This document shows, one piece after another, positions 63,728-64,000 of a stretch of 64,000 nucleotides of DNA. The translations under genes were made by a program, and so were the position numbers. This stretch comes from CAYVHU01 sp964451415 (lineage in GTDB: Bacteria; Pseudomonadota; Alphaproteobacteria; Rhodospirillales; Magnetovibrionaceae), in contig CAYVHU010000011.1 in assembly GCA_964451415.1 (NCBI GenBank), positions 1 to 64,000 on the forward strand. Reading direction: 5' to 3'. Each line of letters starts with the position of its first letter. The stretch's first letter is position 1. The notes beneath the pieces are model-generated. The model was not told the DNA's origin. It searched no databases and saw only the letters and a list, made by a program, of their open reading frames with translations.

Positions 63728-64000
63728 CTATTTGACGTGGCAGGTCAGGCACAGTGCTGAGCCGTCGTTGTTGATCCTGAGAAAAGACGGGTTCAACGGT
63801 CCGGAACGCACAATGGTTATCGTGGCACCGTGCGGATCGTGGCACGAAGCGCACTCCACCTCGAAACCGTTGCCTGTGTTGTAAAAACGAACTTCGTTGG
63901 GATTGGCGAAACCGTCGCCATTGGTGTCGTAGAATTGCAGATTGCCACGGGTCCCATTGGGCATTTTAAAGTCGAACTGACCGGGATCGGGCAACTTAAC
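63728..64000 (-). CDS. Multihaem c-type cytochrome, C-terminal part (window edge)
   Basis: About 90 residues are in the window and the reading frame stays open to the right edge, so the 5' part lies outside. Two CxxCH haem motifs are visible: CASCHDPHG and CLTCHVK near the end, in the doubled CxxCH pattern (Paired_CXXCH). The last haem is three residues from the stop. Such proteins carry electrons in the periplasm or outer membrane. A conserved DPGQFDFKMPNG-type segment precedes the haems. The total haem number cannot be known from here. Confidence 0.85.
   Translation of the reverse strand, partial: VKLPDPGQFDFKMPNGTRGNLQFYDTNGDGFANPNEVRFYNTGNGFEVECASCHDPHGATITIVRSGPLNPSFLRINNDGSALCLTCHVK

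Overview
The window is a bacterial chromosome segment. It most likely comes from an alphaproteobacterium of the Rhodospirillales type. This is inferred from the plant/alpha-type glutamate-cysteine ligase, the SahR-metF-metH methionine cluster, the FetAB, TldD/PmbA and NHL/multihaem cytochrome genes, and a GC-rich codon bias. Most genes are vertically inherited housekeeping genes. I see no CRISPR array, no intact IS element and no prophage.

Layout. 1-9 kb: a lone tyrosine recombinase, then a signalling cluster with two paralogous hybrid histidine kinases flanking a periplasmic binding protein, and two tandem Crp/Fnr regulators. 9-19 kb: rpsD, tldD, an EAL-CZB phosphodiesterase, gshA-rsmE, ubiA, a small HTH protein and a DinG-like helicase. 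19-23 kb: fetAB, a bacteriohaemerythrin, and a type II NADH dehydrogenase fused to a cyclic-nucleotide-binding domain. 23.0-29.4 kb: an A/T-richer accessory island. 29.4-35.2 kb: the SAM-cycle operon sahR-metF-metH with a palindromic operator. 35.4-41 kb: mlaA, ettA, metZ, pmbA. 40.9-46.6 kb: a lipid A/LPS operon (msbA-like, DUF374 acyltransferase, waaA, lpxK, lpxL-like). 46.6-55 kb: an M23 peptidase, xseA, purD, the SRP RNA, dnaX, two small Ig-like proteins, an exonuclease, ybaB and recR. 55-64 kb: a PAS-GGDEF-EAL protein, a small protein with a FliM-like tail, cimA, trmJ, dsbB, a DedA-type protein, tRNA-Leu(CAA), an unknown membrane protein, an NHL lipoprotein and the edge of a multihaem cytochrome.

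The most interesting region is the four-gene operon at 23302-29370. It encodes an Xre regulator, a C5 cytosine DNA methyltransferase, a 989-residue protein with two GHKL ATPase modules (one HSP90/MORC-like at the N-terminus, one histidine-kinase-like with a DHp-type His at the C-terminus), and a 557-residue protein with a receiver-like domain joined to a large unrecognised C-terminal region. The genes overlap or nearly touch. Repeated CGTATT half-sites lie upstream, and a truncated DUF5131 (Gp37/Gp68) gene flanks the left side. I read it as a candidate methylation-linked defence or conflict system using a two-component-like relay; no nuclease is recognisable. A 20-bp repeat (TTGAATGAGTTTGGACCCTA and a shorter form) occurs beside the 3' ends of three unrelated genes, including metH at the island's right edge.
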